NCBI RefSeq assembly: GCF_965208555.1
Contig: NZ_OZ242342.1
Location: 3,162,001-3,226,000 of the forward strand
From: Poriferisodalis sp965208555
GTDB taxonomy: Bacteria; Actinomycetota; Acidimicrobiia; Acidimicrobiales; Poriferisodalaceae
Length of the DNA stretch: 64,000 nucleotides
Direction of reading: 5' to 3'
In this document: positions 49,251 to 57,701 of the stretch, in pieces
How positions within the stretch are numbered: the stretch's first letter is position 1
Layout: each line of letters opens with the position of its first letter
Translations under genes and position numbers: made by a program
Notes under the pieces: model-generated
Told to the model about the DNA's origin: nothing
The model's database searches: none
Seen by the model: only the letters and a program-made list of their open reading frames with translations

Positions 49251-51524
49251 GATGTCGGTGAGCTCGTTGACGGCCACACCGTGGATCTTGTGCTCGCCGT
49301 CGGGGTCGGGGTACTCGGTGCCGAAACCGTGCGGGAGCGTCACGTGACCGGCCATGACCGTGTCAGTGACCTCGGCGGGAGCCTCGGCCTCGCCCCGCTT
49401 GGAGATGATGCGAATCCGATCGCCGTCGACCACGCCGAGCGCTGTGGCGTCGTCGGGGCTGATGCGCAACGAGCCGTCCTTGTCCTTCTTGCGCCAGTCG
49501 GGGTCGCGCACGACGTCATTGGCGTTGGAGGAACGACGCTCACCAGCAGAGAGCACGAACGGGAAACGGTCACTGGCAGCGCCAGTGGGCTCCTCGTCGT
49601 TCAACGACCTGAACTCGTCCACCAGCTCCTCGATGAAGAGGTGGATCTTCCCGTCGGGGTGCGCAATGCGGTCCCAGGTCTGGGAGTACTCGCTGACGCT
49701 GTAGATCATTCCCGACGGCGAGTTCATCAGCTTGTCGAACAGATTGTTGGCCAGCTCCAAGCCGTCGCCCTCGACGCCGGCGGCGCGTACCTCGTCGGGA
49801 TAGCGCATCGAGGCCTGCATCGAGGCGCCGAACATGATCGCCGCTGGTGCCATGTTGCCCATCGTGGGCCCGAGGGCGTCATACAGCACCACCGGCAGCT
49901 TGGCGCCGACGTCGGGATCAGTGCTCGAGGCCTCGCCGAGTGCTTCGATGAACGACTCACGGCTCTGCTGGGCTGCGCCGGCCAGCGTTTCGGTGGATGC
50001 TGCACGCCCGCCCATGGCTGCCACGAGCCGGCTGTGAATCTCGGCCTCGGGCAGCGAATCGCCCAGCGGCTCCAGGATCGGGTGGCGAACCTGGAAGCAG
50101 TTGGCGGGCATCTCGCCGGCGAAGAATGTGGCCTCGGGCTTCTCGTACTGCGAGCACGCCGGCAGCACGTAGTCGGCCGCACGGGCGGTCTCGGTCATGG
50201 CGACGTCGATCACCACCAGGCATTCCAGCTTGGCGAAGGCCTCGCGGAACCGCTTCGAGTCGGGCAACGTGTGCAGCGGGTTCGCCGATTCCACGATCAT
50301 GCCCCGGAACCGGTTCGGGTGGTCGGTGTCGATGCAGTCGGGAATCGCGGCACATGCGAGGAGACCCGACAGCATGGCGCTGCCGGTGACGGGGTCGGTC
50401 TCGCCCTCGCCCGAATGCCCGCAGATGGGGGCGAGGCGCAGCGGCAGGTTCATCCCGCCCGCCTTCGCGAAGTTGCCCGTGATCAGATACAGCAGGCGCT
50501 GCAGCCAGGAATTCAGCGTGGAATGGGGCGCCATCTCGATGCCGAGGTCCTCCTCGGTGGACAGCGAGCGTGCATTGCCCATGGTGCGGGCGGCGGCGCG
50601 CAGCTCAGCTTCGTCGATGCCGCACTTGCGAGCGCACTCGGCGATGTCGGCGCCCGAGATCAGGCCTCGCAGTTCATCCCAGCCGGTGCAGTGCTCGGCG
50701 AGGAATCGCTCGTCGGTGAGTCCCTCTTCGACCATGATCGCCAGCAGCGCCGCCAGCGCCCATGCATCGGTACCGGGACGGACGCGCAGGTGGTGATCGG
50801 CCATCGCTGCCGTCTCGGACACTCGCGGGTCCATCACCACGAGCTTGCGCTCGTCGTCGTTGCGGATCTTGTTGAGCTCGTTGCGCGACTCGGGGAAGCC
50901 ATGGCTCTGCCACGGGTTCTTGCCGATGAACACCGCGCAGTCGGTGTGCTCGAAGTCGCCCAGGGCGCCGAGGTTCTGCTTGCCGAACATCTTGCCCTGC
51001 GCCCAGAACATGCCGGTCTTCTCCTGCGCCAGCGCGTTCGAGCGGTACTTCACGCCCAGCGTCTGCAGCACGCCGCGGGCATAGGCACCCGGGAAGTGAT
51101 TGCCCTGCCCGCCGCCGCCGTAGTACAGGATCTTGTCGCCGCCGACCGAGTCGCGGATGCCGGTGAGGCGCTCGGCGACTTCGGCGATCGCGACGTCCCA
51201 CGACACCTCCTCGAAGGTGCCGTCGTCCTTTCGGCGAAGCGGCGTCGTGAGGCGATCGCGCCCGTTCTGGTAGTAGTCGATCCGCAGGGCCTTCTCGCAG
51301 GTGTAGCCCTTCGAGGCGGGGTGCTCCTTGTCACCGCGCACACGGGTGATCTTGCGCCCGTCCAGGCGCACCTCGATGCCGCAGTTGTTGGAGCAGAGCA
51401 CGCAGGCGGTCTTGTGCCAGACCTTGGTGGGGTCGGTGTCCGCGCCATTCGACGGCGCCTTGGTGGCTGTCGCGCCGGCGCGCTTGGCTCGAAGTGCTGC
51501 GAGTCGGTCCTGAGCGTCGGACAT
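49176..51524 (-). CDS. Molybdopterin oxidoreductase, formate-dehydrogenase alpha-like
   Basis: 782 aa Mo-bisPGD enzyme. The N-terminal [4Fe-4S] ligands are CVLCSNNC (about residue 42) and the Cys of GYTCEKALR. The core has YYGGGGQGNHFPG, IGKNPWQSHGFPESR and LITGNFAKAGGMNLPLR. The C-terminal molydopterin-binding domain (RISPDDATALGVVDGDRI and onward) is intact. At the place where formate dehydrogenases carry Cys, Sec or Ser as Mo ligand I read SNALAQEKTGMFW, with none obvious. No TGA is involved. No Tat signal, so cytoplasmic. ATG 51524 follows AAGGGGA. A TACGCT promoter is near 51582-51587. Confidence 0.85.
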   Translation of the reverse strand: MSDAQDRLAALRAKRAGATATKAPSNGADTDPTKVWHKTACVLCSNNCGIEVRLDGRKITRVRGDKEHPASKGYTCEKALRIDYYQNGRDRLTTPLRRKDDGTFEEVSWDVAIAEVAERLTGIRDSVGGDKILYYGGGGQGNHFPGAYARGVLQTLGVKYRSNALAQEKTGMFWAQGKMFGKQNLGALGDFEHTDCAVFIGKNPWQSHGFPESRNELNKIRNDDERKLVVMDPRVSETAAMADHHLRVRPGTDAWALAALLAIMVEEGLTDERFLAEHCTGWDELRGLISGADIAECARKCGIDEAELRAAARTMGNARSLSTEEDLGIEMAPHSTLNSWLQRLLYLITGNFAKAGGMNLPLRLAPICGHSGEGETDPVTGSAMLSGLLACAAIPDCIDTDHPNRFRGMIVESANPLHTLPDSKRFREAFAKLECLVVIDVAMTETARAADYVLPACSQYEKPEATFFAGEMPANCFQVRHPILEPLGDSLPEAEIHSRLVAAMGGRAASTETLAGAAQQSRESFIEALGEASSTDPDVGAKLPVVLYDALGPTMGNMAPAAIMFGASMQASMRYPDEVRAAGVEGDGLELANNLFDKLMNSPSGMIYSVSEYSQTWDRIAHPDGKIHLFIEELVDEFRSLNDEEPTGAASDRFPFVLSAGERRSSNANDVVRDPDWRKKDKDGSLRISPDDATALGVVDGDRIRIISKRGEAEAPAEVTDTVMAGHVTLPHGFGTEYPDPDGEHKIHGVAVNELTDIEDRDWLSLTPHHKHVRVALEPAAG

Positions 51525-51734
51525 GGCGTCCCCTTGTGGTGCGGCGATGCGGCTCTGCCGTGGCGGCAGTTCGAACATGAAAGCGTAGGGGGCCGTAGTG
51601 GTCGTTGCCGGGAAGCCCCCTCGCGTCGACCGGTTGCGAACATTGCATGGCGCCGCGCTAGCTTCGGGCCGACCGGGATGCCGTGCCCGGCCTCGATGAA
51701 CGCCAGCCGCGGTGGCTGGCAGGAAGGACTGCTC

Positions 51735-51929
51735 GTGCGGATCAGCGTTGACGCCGACAAGTGCCAAGGTCACAACCGCTGCTACTCGCTGGCGCCGGAG
51801 CTGTTCGACGTGGACGACTACGGCTACGCCACTGCGGCCGGCGACGGCGAAGTTCCTGCGGGCCTGGAGGACAAGGCCCGCTTGGCCGCCGCGAACTGTC
51901 CCGAGTACGCGGTCATCATCACCGAATAG
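51735..51929 (+). CDS. Small [3Fe-4S]-type ferredoxin
   Basis: 64 aa. Cysteine pattern CQGHNRCYSLAPELF and a later NCPEYAV (Cys10, Cys16 and Cys54), the pattern of ferredoxins that serve P450s and other oxygenases. GTG 51735 follows an AGGAAGG Shine-Dalgarno. TAGCTT at 51659-51664 is the likely -10. It is divergent from the molybdopterin enzyme and may be its electron partner, or may serve the Rieske enzyme. Neither is shown. A 906-residue open frame containing it is a shadow of the gene on the other strand. Confidence 0.88.
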   Translation: MRISVDADKCQGHNRCYSLAPELFDVDDYGYATAAGDGEVPAGLEDKARLAAANCPEYAVIITE

Positions 51930-51985
51930 CCCACAGCGCCTCGGGCACGACAGCGTCGCCTCCAGCTACCGGCGGCGGCGCGTCG

Positions 51986-53032
51986 TCAGCGTCTGTCGGC
52001 GAGCCGCTCACGCAGCGCAGCCAAGCTGCGGCCGGCACCCCAATCGTTCGCTTCCAAGGCCAGGAGCAAGTCGACGAGATTGCGGTCTCGCGCTGCACAG
52101 AGTTCGGCGACTGGTTGGCCGCCCGACTGCTCGTCGGACTGGGCGATCAGCGTGGCGACGAATTCTGGAGTCAGTTCCGGCACGTCGGTGAGCTTGGTCC
52201 AGGGCAGGTCGAGTGTCGGGGCGAAGTGCTCCACGAAGTGCCGGAAACCGCCTTCCCCGCCGGCAGTGGCGTAGGTCTGGAAGACGCCCATCTGCGCCCA
52301 GCGAAGTCCGAACCCGAGCCGCATGGCATCGTCGATCTCCGAAACCGTGGCGACGCCGTCGTGGACCAGCCACAGTGCTTCCCGCCAGAGGGCCTCCATC
52401 AGACGGTCGGCCACGAATCCGTCGATGTCGGAGCGCACCCGCAGCGGCGACATTCCCGCTGCGCTGAACCAGCCAATTGCCCGTCCGATCGCGGCCTCGG
52501 AGGTGCGAGCGCCGCCTACCACTTCCACTAGCGGCAGCAAGTACACGGGGTTGAAGGGGTGGCCGACCACCAGACGCTGAGGGTGACGCATCTCGGCCTG
52601 CAGATCGCTGGGGCGGATGCCCGACGTGGACGAGGCGATCACGGCATCCGGCGCCGCAGCGGCCTCGATCTCTGCGTAGGCGGCCTGCTTGACCGTGAGG
52701 CGCTCGGGCACGCACTCGTGGATCAGCTCGGCACCCGCCACGGCGGCCGCACAGCCGGCATCCGGATCGGCAATGCGGACGACGCCTTCGGCTGCGCTCG
52801 TGTCGTCAGTGAGCAAACTCAGGCGTCGCCATGCCGTTCGCGCTGCAACCAGGGTTGATTCGATCATGCGGGCAGCGTCAGGCGACGGATCCGCCACGGC
52901 CACGTCGATACCGCACAGCGCCCAGCGTGCGGCCCACGCCGCGCCGATCACACCGGCGCCCACGACGGCGACGCGTTCGGGAAGCCTGCCGTCGGTTGCG
53001 GCGAGGCCGCCGGCAGGCGACGGGCCAGTCAA
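51986..53032 (-). CDS. L-carnitine dehydrogenase-like 3-hydroxyacyl dehydrogenase
   Basis: 348 aa. Oxidises L-carnitine to 3-dehydrocarnitine with NAD. The Rossmann motif is VVGAGVIGAAWAAR (about residues 23-36). SSTSGIRPSDLQAEM, GHPFNPVYLLPLVEVVGG and LEALWREALWL-type MEALWREALWLVHDG match carnitine dehydrogenases closely, as do GFGLRWAQMGVFQTY and LPWTKLTDVPEL. The start is probably TTG 53032, overlapping the BKACE stop (TTGA). It lies in the order dioxygenase, BKACE, dehydrogenase. The matching thioesterase is at 42323. Confidence 0.86.
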   Translation of the reverse strand: MTGPSPAGGLAATDGRLPERVAVVGAGVIGAAWAARWALCGIDVAVADPSPDAARMIESTLVAARTAWRRLSLLTDDTSAAEGVVRIADPDAGCAAAVAGAELIHECVPERLTVKQAAYAEIEAAAAPDAVIASSTSGIRPSDLQAEMRHPQRLVVGHPFNPVYLLPLVEVVGGARTSEAAIGRAIGWFSAAGMSPLRVRSDIDGFVADRLMEALWREALWLVHDGVATVSEIDDAMRLGFGLRWAQMGVFQTYATAGGEGGFRHFVEHFAPTLDLPWTKLTDVPELTPEFVATLIAQSDEQSGGQPVAELCAARDRNLVDLLLALEANDWGAGRSLAALRERLADRR

Positions 53033-53916
53033 TGCCGCTTCAGTTCGAGCTTGTCGCGAACTTCTTCGGGGCCGATGACCCGGTAGTTCATGGCTTCGAG
53101 GATCTGCTTCGCGCGGGCCGTGAGATCGGCGTTGGTCGCGAGTCGGCCGCGTTCGAGATACAGGTTGTCCTCGAGCCCGACCCGGGCGTTGCCGCCCGCG
53201 ACGGCCGCCAGTGCCACGTACGGCAGCTGATCGCGTCCCAGTGCGAAGGCAGAGAAGGTCCAGTCGTCGGGCACGTTGTTGACCATCGCCATGAACGTGT
53301 TCAGGTCCGGCGGGGCGCCCCAGCGGATGCCCATGCACAGCTGCACCATGACCGGTGCTTCGATGACCCCGGCGTCCACCAACGCCCTGGCTTCCCACAG
53401 CTGCCCGGTGTCGAAGGCTTCGATCTCGGGACGCACGCCGAGCGCCTGGATCTGGCGGGCCATCTCCATCAGCGTGTCGTGGGTGTTGGTGGCCACGTAA
53501 TTGCCCTCGCCGAAGTTCATGGTGCCGCAGTCGAGCGTGCAGATCTCCGGCAGCAGCTCGCGGACGTGAGCGAGGCGCTCGGTGGCGCCGGCCATGTCGG
53601 ACCGCAGCGGGTCGGGAGGCAGCGGCTGCTCGACCGAGCCGATCACGAAATCGCCGCCCATGCCGGCAGTGAGATTCAGCACGACATCGGTGCTCGACGC
53701 CCGCACGCGTTCGACCACCTCGCGGTAGCAGTCGACATCGCGGCCTGCGTCGCCGGTGATCGGGTCGCGCACGTGCACATGGCAGATGGCAGCCCCTGCG
53801 TCGGCAGCATCGATCACGTTCTGGGCGATGTCGGCGGGCGTATAGGGCACCTTGTCGGACTTGCCGACCGTGTCGCCGGCTCCGGTCACCGCGCAGGTGA
53901 TGAAGACGTCAGGCAT
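53029..53916 (-). CDS. Beta-keto acid cleavage enzyme (BKACE, DUF849), dehydrocarnitine type
   Basis: 295 aa zinc TIM-barrel. It condenses a beta-keto acid with acetyl-CoA and cleaves it. With 3-dehydrocarnitine the products are betainyl-CoA and acetoacetate. Motifs: CHVHVRDP (zinc histidines, about residues 46-53), LNLTAGMGGD, DCGTMNFGEGNYV and NARVGLEDNLYLERG (about residue 245). ATG 53916 overlaps the dioxygenase stop by 8 bases, and its own stop overlaps the dehydrogenase start, so the three are translationally linked. The substrate is assigned from context. Confidence 0.87.
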   Translation of the reverse strand: MPDVFITCAVTGAGDTVGKSDKVPYTPADIAQNVIDAADAGAAICHVHVRDPITGDAGRDVDCYREVVERVRASSTDVVLNLTAGMGGDFVIGSVEQPLPPDPLRSDMAGATERLAHVRELLPEICTLDCGTMNFGEGNYVATNTHDTLMEMARQIQALGVRPEIEAFDTGQLWEARALVDAGVIEAPVMVQLCMGIRWGAPPDLNTFMAMVNNVPDDWTFSAFALGRDQLPYVALAAVAGGNARVGLEDNLYLERGRLATNADLTARAKQILEAMNYRVIGPEEVRDKLELKRH

Positions 53917-55132
53917 CAGCTGGATCCTCCTGATGAGCACTGCGGCGCAGCAGCACGCGCAGCCGTGAATAGAACTCGTCGGTGTCCATGTACGTGCCGA
54001 TGAGCCGCCGGCGGGTTCCCGGACGCGGCTCGAAGGCATCCCGTCCGTGCAGCACGCGGCGGTTGTCGAACACCACGATGTCGCCCGGCCGGAACGGGTA
54101 TCGCATCTGGAACCGGTCCGAGACGGCCGTCTCGCTCAGCAGGCGCATCGCTGCATACGCACGGTTCACCTCGGCGGCGGGCATGGCGGGGAAGGCTCTC
54201 ACGGGATGAAACGCCCGGTAGGTGTACGGAATCCGCCCGTCGCCCGTATCGATGACCGGCCCCTGCCAGCGATGATCGTGGTCGGGCGAACGGTTGAAGA
54301 ACACCCACTCCAGCATGGTGAGCGCCTCGAACGCGTCGGACTCAGCCACACGCAGGTGCTCGGCGATGGCCAACCCATCGGCCATGGTCGACCATCCGCC
54401 CTCCACGCTGTTCTCCACGCAGTGCAGCAGTTGCAGTCCGGGCGGGACTTCCCGGGTCGGCAAGTCGGTGTGGGGCGCGAGCCGCTGCCCGGTGTTGGCC
54501 AGCGAGGTCGGCGTGATGTCCACATCGACGTGCCAGGTCAGTCCGAAATTGGAGTCGCGCATGGCGCCGATGAGTCCCGCGATCTGTGCGACAGTGTCGG
54601 GACCGTTCCCGCTGTCGGCGAGGCGGATGAGCCCGTAGCGCGCTAGATCGCACAGTGCCGCGGCGAGCGCGCTGTCGTCATCAAGAAGGGCTGGGCCGTC
54701 GTGGGTGACCGGCTCGCTGTGCTCGGCCGCGGTCCACGCCACGGGAGCAGGAATGACCGCAAAGGGCCGGTGCATCTGGTCGGCGACATGGCGCAGCCAC
54801 CCGGGATGGAACTTGGCGTCGCGGTGCTCGGGCTCGAAGGTCACCTCGAGCGCCCCGCCGTCCAGTTCGATCCGGCCGAGCGACAGATGGGCATCGATAT
54901 GAGCGGGGTCCAGTTCGCACTCGCGGGTCACCGGGTCGATGCCGCCGGCACCGGGTGCGTTCTCTCGCAGCCACATGGGATGGCACTCGAGCGTCGTCCC
55001 GTCGGGCCATTCCAGCACCGCAGCACCGCTTGCGGCGAGACTGGCTGAAGCCAGCGCCGCCCACGGATACGTGTAGTAGTCCGGCGTCGCGCAATCCGGT
55101 GTGGGCGGATGGGCGTGGCCCCGCTCGGTCAC
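53909..55132 (-). CDS. Gamma-butyrobetaine hydroxylase-like Fe(II)/2-oxoglutarate dioxygenase
   Basis: 407 aa. The N-terminal GBBH-like domain (about residues 35-115: LEWPDGTTLECHPMWLREN, HPGWLRHVADQ) precedes a TauD-type domain. Iron ligands: HTDLPTREVPPGLQ (His and Asp, about residue 230) and VLHGRDAFEPR (distal His, about residue 375). The 2OG arginine is in GTRRRLIGTYMD. Gamma-butyrobetaine hydroxylase makes L-carnitine, which the two following genes would degrade. Trimethyllysine or another betaine is possible as substrate. GTG 55132 starts 21 bases after coxL ends, so co-transcription is possible. Confidence 0.86.
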   Translation of the reverse strand: MTERGHAHPPTPDCATPDYYTYPWAALASASLAASGAAVLEWPDGTTLECHPMWLRENAPGAGGIDPVTRECELDPAHIDAHLSLGRIELDGGALEVTFEPEHRDAKFHPGWLRHVADQMHRPFAVIPAPVAWTAAEHSEPVTHDGPALLDDDSALAAALCDLARYGLIRLADSGNGPDTVAQIAGLIGAMRDSNFGLTWHVDVDITPTSLANTGQRLAPHTDLPTREVPPGLQLLHCVENSVEGGWSTMADGLAIAEHLRVAESDAFEALTMLEWVFFNRSPDHDHRWQGPVIDTGDGRIPYTYRAFHPVRAFPAMPAAEVNRAYAAMRLLSETAVSDRFQMRYPFRPGDIVVFDNRRVLHGRDAFEPRPGTRRRLIGTYMDTDEFYSRLRVLLRRSAHQEDPADA

Positions 55133-55153
55133 TGACCAGATTGTCTCACAGCT

Positions 55154-57592
55154 TCAGATCCCTTCGGCCGCTGCAAGCCCTTCGGGATCGACGTCCTGAC
55201 CGGCCGCCATGGCGGCAAAGATCTCGGGCGGCTCGCGCCACGATTCCGCTGGATTGCCTGTTCTGGCCGCCTCGATTGCTTCCCACACCCGCTGGGGGCT
55301 CATGGGCATGTCGATGTGCCGGATGCCGAGGTGCGCTACGGCGTTGATGACGGCGTTCTGCAGCGCCGGCGTGGATCCGATGGTGCTGGCCTCGCCGATT
55401 CCCTTCGCACCCAGGGGATTGAGCGGCGAGGGCGTTTCGGTGCTGTGCACCTCGAAACTCGGGAACTCGGCGGCAGACGGGAACAGGTACGTCATGAGCG
55501 TGCCGGTCTGCGGGTTGCCGTCGTCGTCGAAGACCACTTCCTCGTACAGCGTCTGCGCTGCGCCCTGGGCGATGCCGCCGTGCTGCTGGCCCCGCAGCAG
55601 CAGCGGGTTGATCACCGTGCCCGCGTCGTCGACGGCGATGTGGCGCAGGTAGCCGATCTCGCCGGTGTCGGTGTCGACTTCCACGACCGCAACGTGCGCC
55701 CCGAACGGGAAGCTGGCCTCGCCCTGGTCGAAGTCGAGCTGCGCCGCGAGTCCCGGGTCGACGGGCTCGCCTCGCGCGGCAGCGTTGATCTCAGCCTCGG
55801 TCGGGTCGCCGAGCAGCCCGTCAGGCGCGTCGTCGACCGTCCCGGCCAGCTGCGCCCAGTCGACCGATCGGGCCGGCACGCCGGCCACGCTGAACGTGCC
55901 CGTTGCGGCATCGAGCACGATGTCGTCCACGCTGGCCTCGAGCAGGTGCGCCGCGAGCCGCTGGGCCCGGTCGATCAGTACGTCCGTGGCGTTGGCCACC
56001 GCCGAGCCGCCCACCTGCACCGAGCGGGAGCCGCCGGTGCCGCCGCCACGGGGCACCAGATCGGTGTCGGACTGGATGAACCCGATGCGCTCCACATCGA
56101 TGCCGGTGCGGGCCGAGACGATCTGGGCGAACGTCGTGTGATGCCCTTGGCCGTGGGCACTGGTACCGACCCGAATGGTGGCGCCGCCGTCGGGTTCGAT
56201 GCGCACCGCAGCGAACTCGCTGGTGAGGCCGCCGGCGGTGATCTCCACGAAGCTGGCGATGCCGATGCCGAGCTGGCGCACGTCGCCGCGTTCGCGCCTC
56301 ACGCGCTGCTCTGCTCGCAGATCGTCGTAGCCGGCGAGCTCGACAGCTCGGCGCAACGGCAGCGCGTAGTCGCCGCTGTCGTAGGTGACGCCGGTGAGCG
56401 TGTCGAAGGGGAAGGCATCGGGCGAGATGAAGTTGCGCAGCCGGATCTCGATGGGATCGATGCCGGTCTCGATGGCGGCCTGATCGACGAGCCGCTCGAG
56501 CAGGGCGGCCGCCTCGGGCCGCCCGGCGCCCCGGTAGGCGCCGGTGGGCGTCGTATTGGTGACCGCCGTGGCCACGTCGAACCGGATCGCGGGGAAGGCG
56601 TAGGTGCCGTTGGACATCCGCTTGGTGCCCGCCGGCAGCATCGTGCCGATGTTGGGGTAGGCGCCCGTGTCGCCCACCAGGCGCACCCGCAGCCCGGTGA
56701 ACGTGCCGTCGTCGCGCACGCCGAGCTCGGCGTACTGCACCTGCGCGCGGCTGTGCGCCAGGGTGGTCATGTCCTCGCTGCGCCCCGGCGTCCAGGTGAC
56801 GGGACGGTTCAGCCGGTCCGCGAGCGCCGCCACGACGGTGTGCTCGTGGTACAGGCCGGCCTTGGCGCCGAAACCGCCGCCGACGTGGGGAGCGATGACA
56901 CGGAGGCGCTGGGCATCCCAGTCGAGCGCGCCTGCCAGCTGCATCTTCGTGAGGTGCGGCATCTGCGTCGCGCAGTACACGGTCATGCGGCCGTCGTCGC
57001 CGGGCACGGCTGCACATGAGTTCGGCTCGAGCGGCACCGCGGCGATCTTCTGGTTGACGTAGCGGCCCCTCACGACGTGTGCTGCGCCGTCGAGCGGATC
57101 GACGCCGGGCGGATCGGTGATCTCGGTGGCGACGTTGTTGGGCCGTTCGTCGAAGAGCGCTGGCGCTCCGGGGGCGAGCGCGGCCTCGGCGTCGGTGGCA
57201 GCGGGCAGCGGCTCGTAGTCGACGGCAACGAGCTCGGCGGCGTCGACGGCCTGGACCAGGGTCTCGGCCACGACAACGGCCACTGCTTCGCCCACGAAGC
57301 GCACCTTGCCGTCCGCAAGCGGGGCGCGGGCGAACTCGTCGGCCACCTTGACGAACCCGTGGTGCGGGGCCACGCCGAGCTCTGCTGCGGTGACGATCTC
57401 GATCACGCCAGGCGCCCGACTCGCCTCGCTGGTGTCGATGCCGCCGATATGCGCGTGGGCGACAGGGGAGCGCACGAATACCGCATGGCATATGCCGTCG
57501 GCGTCGTGGTCATAGACGTAGCGCCCGCCCGCGGTGAGCAGCTCAGGGTCCTCGCTGCGTCGTACCTCGTTGCCCAGGATCGATCCGGCCAT
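55154..57592 (-). CDS. Form II CoxL-type molybdenum hydroxylase large subunit
   Basis: 812 aa xanthine-dehydrogenase-family Mo-binding subunit. The active-site loop reads GAYRGAGRPEAA (about residue 355), which marks form II (putative) CO dehydrogenases rather than form I (AYxCSFR). PHVGGGFGAKAGLYHEH and GTSAHGQGHHTTFAQI bind the cofactor, and LGAKGIGEASTIGSTPA holds the catalytic Glu near the C-terminus. No CoxM or CoxS gene is adjacent, so the other subunits must be elsewhere. The substrate is unknown. ATG 57592 has TAGCCT (57601-57606) 8 bases upstream. Confidence 0.88.
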   Translation of the reverse strand: MAGSILGNEVRRSEDPELLTAGGRYVYDHDADGICHAVFVRSPVAHAHIGGIDTSEASRAPGVIEIVTAAELGVAPHHGFVKVADEFARAPLADGKVRFVGEAVAVVVAETLVQAVDAAELVAVDYEPLPAATDAEAALAPGAPALFDERPNNVATEITDPPGVDPLDGAAHVVRGRYVNQKIAAVPLEPNSCAAVPGDDGRMTVYCATQMPHLTKMQLAGALDWDAQRLRVIAPHVGGGFGAKAGLYHEHTVVAALADRLNRPVTWTPGRSEDMTTLAHSRAQVQYAELGVRDDGTFTGLRVRLVGDTGAYPNIGTMLPAGTKRMSNGTYAFPAIRFDVATAVTNTTPTGAYRGAGRPEAAALLERLVDQAAIETGIDPIEIRLRNFISPDAFPFDTLTGVTYDSGDYALPLRRAVELAGYDDLRAEQRVRRERGDVRQLGIGIASFVEITAGGLTSEFAAVRIEPDGGATIRVGTSAHGQGHHTTFAQIVSARTGIDVERIGFIQSDTDLVPRGGGTGGSRSVQVGGSAVANATDVLIDRAQRLAAHLLEASVDDIVLDAATGTFSVAGVPARSVDWAQLAGTVDDAPDGLLGDPTEAEINAAARGEPVDPGLAAQLDFDQGEASFPFGAHVAVVEVDTDTGEIGYLRHIAVDDAGTVINPLLLRGQQHGGIAQGAAQTLYEEVVFDDDGNPQTGTLMTYLFPSAAEFPSFEVHSTETPSPLNPLGAKGIGEASTIGSTPALQNAVINAVAHLGIRHIDMPMSPQRVWEAIEAARTGNPAESWREPPEIFAAMAAGQDVDPEGLAAAEGI

Positions 57593-57647
57593 GGGCGGCG
57601 AGGCTATCGACGGGCCGTCACGCCGGTCCGGACGGGTGCGGTCGTTG

Positions 57648-57701
57648 CGCTGCCGCCGTGACCGGCGGCACTGTGCCGTACGCTGCCGCCGTGACCGGCG
57701 G
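57648..57701. repeat. 21-bp direct repeat overlapping a start codon
   Basis: CGCTGCCGCCGTGACCGGCGG occurs at 57648-57668 and 57681-57701 (positions given; 33 bases apart, in phase). Each copy contains a GTG. Only the second has a TACGCT -10 correctly placed. Confidence 0.75.

Noticed and set aside
49176..51524. Selenocysteine in the formate-dehydrogenase-like enzyme
   Set aside because: The frame has no internal TGA and is complete as it stands.
49209..51929. 906-residue open frame on the plus strand
   Set aside because: It is the antisense shadow of the molybdopterin oxidoreductase. Only its last 64 codons (ferredoxin) have family motifs and a proper start.
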